A stretch of 13,222 nt of DNA from Desulfobacterales bacterium (GTDB taxonomy: Bacteria; Desulfobacterota; DSM-4660; Desulfatiglandales; Desulfatiglandaceae): the NCBI GenBank assembly GCA_022013615.1, contig JAKLQB010000724.1, forward strand, positions 1 to 13,222, read 5' to 3'. The notes beneath the pieces were generated by a model. The model saw nothing but the letters and a program-made list of their open reading frames with translations, made no database searches and had not been told where the DNA came from. Shown piece by piece: positions 12,892-13,222 of the stretch. A program made the translations under genes and the position numbers. The stretch's first letter is position 1, and every line of letters begins with the position of its first letter.

Positions 12892-13222
12892 ATGTATGCC
12901 AGACATAACCCAAAGGTACTTTTTAAAAAAAAGTTTTTTCACACGCTTCCAGAAGTAATTATGTTGGCCGCAATAGTATATCTTTCACTATTTCCCCTAT
13001 CATGCACTTCAAATAGGAATATAATTCTTAAGATACCCGGCCAAGTGCCGGTTGTATTCATATATACGGGACAATTTAGGACAGTCTGCCTCGGCGGTGA
13101 TTTCAATGGATGGTCTCCCAACGCTCACTGTCTCAAGCGAAATGGGGACACATGGCAAATCAAGCTTTTCCTCTCTCCGGGCCGGTATAAGTATGCGTTC
13201 CTTGTAGATGGCACCCACTGGA
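12892..13222 (+). CDS. Lipoprotein with glycogen-binding (CBM48/AMPK-type) domain, cut by the window edge
   Basis: This frame is open from ATG 12892 (directly after a stop) to the window end, about 110 codons. A second ATG at 12961 begins MLAAIVYLSLFPLSC, a hydrophobic stretch ending in a lipobox (PLSC), so the product is probably exported and lipid-anchored. I prefer 12892 because it adds a basic n-region (VLFKKKFFHTL) that the shorter form lacks; an AGAAG five bases before 12961 favours the latter. The mature part reads VCLGGDFNGWSPNAHCLKRN, then GRYKYAFLVDGTHW. This is the E-set fold of glycogen-recognition domains, with the typical GDFNGW and YKFxVDG-like motifs. The usual ligand is an alpha-glucan. 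The rest of the protein, and any catalytic part, lies beyond the window. Confidence 0.75.
   Translation, partial: MYARHNPKVLFKKKFFHTLPEVIMLAAIVYLSLFPLSCTSNRNIILKIPGQVPVVFIYTGQFRTVCLGGDFNGWSPNAHCLKRNGDTWQIKLFLSPGRYKYAFLVDGTHW

Overview
The window looks like chromosomal DNA of a Gram-negative, probably anaerobic bacterium, most plausibly a member of the Desulfobacterota (former Deltaproteobacteria). This is inferred from lipoprotein signal peptides, sigma-54 promoters with an NtrC-type regulator, a ZraP-like periplasmic protein, a zinc-type ABC importer and moderate GC. No tRNA, rRNA, CRISPR array or complete insertion sequence was seen.

Left part (1-3600), an accessory region. It holds the start of an unrecognised minus-strand gene and a RelE-type toxin/antitoxin pair lying between two copies of a ~54 bp direct repeat. 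A large membrane protein follows, combining a class III nucleotide cyclase domain, a TolB-like domain and TPRs. After it come two start-less gene remnants whose stops converge: an OprB-like porin tail on the plus strand and an unrecognised, possibly TPR-like tail on the minus strand.

Middle part (3596-8260), all on the minus strand. It carries a class V aminotransferase-fold enzyme and a YidD-domain lipoprotein. Next is a compact metal-uptake operon read in the order regulator, znuA, znuC, znuB. Its first gene encodes a small ribbon-helix-helix protein with a Cys/His-rich tail. It has a recognisable -35 box, and a 10-bp-phased direct repeat lies over the spacer. I infer a metal-responsive repressor in place of Fur-family Zur. 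The binding protein departs from the usual metal-ligand set at two positions.

Right part (8421-12650), a ZraPSR-like envelope metal-stress system. A sigma-54 activator and its sensor kinase are read leftward, and a ZraP/Spy-like periplasmic protein with a His/Met tandem-repeat tail is read rightward. Both directions have near-perfect -24/-12 promoters in the shared intergenic region, so the phosphorylated activator probably drives both. That region also contains a known type of dispersed inverted repeat and candidate upstream activator sites. A strong terminator ends the zraP-like gene.

The right edge (12892-13222) is the start of a lipoprotein with a glycogen-binding (CBM48/AMPK-type) domain. 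Zinc acquisition and envelope metal stress thus sit side by side, which hints at a metal-homeostasis neighbourhood, although the two units have separate promoters and regulators.
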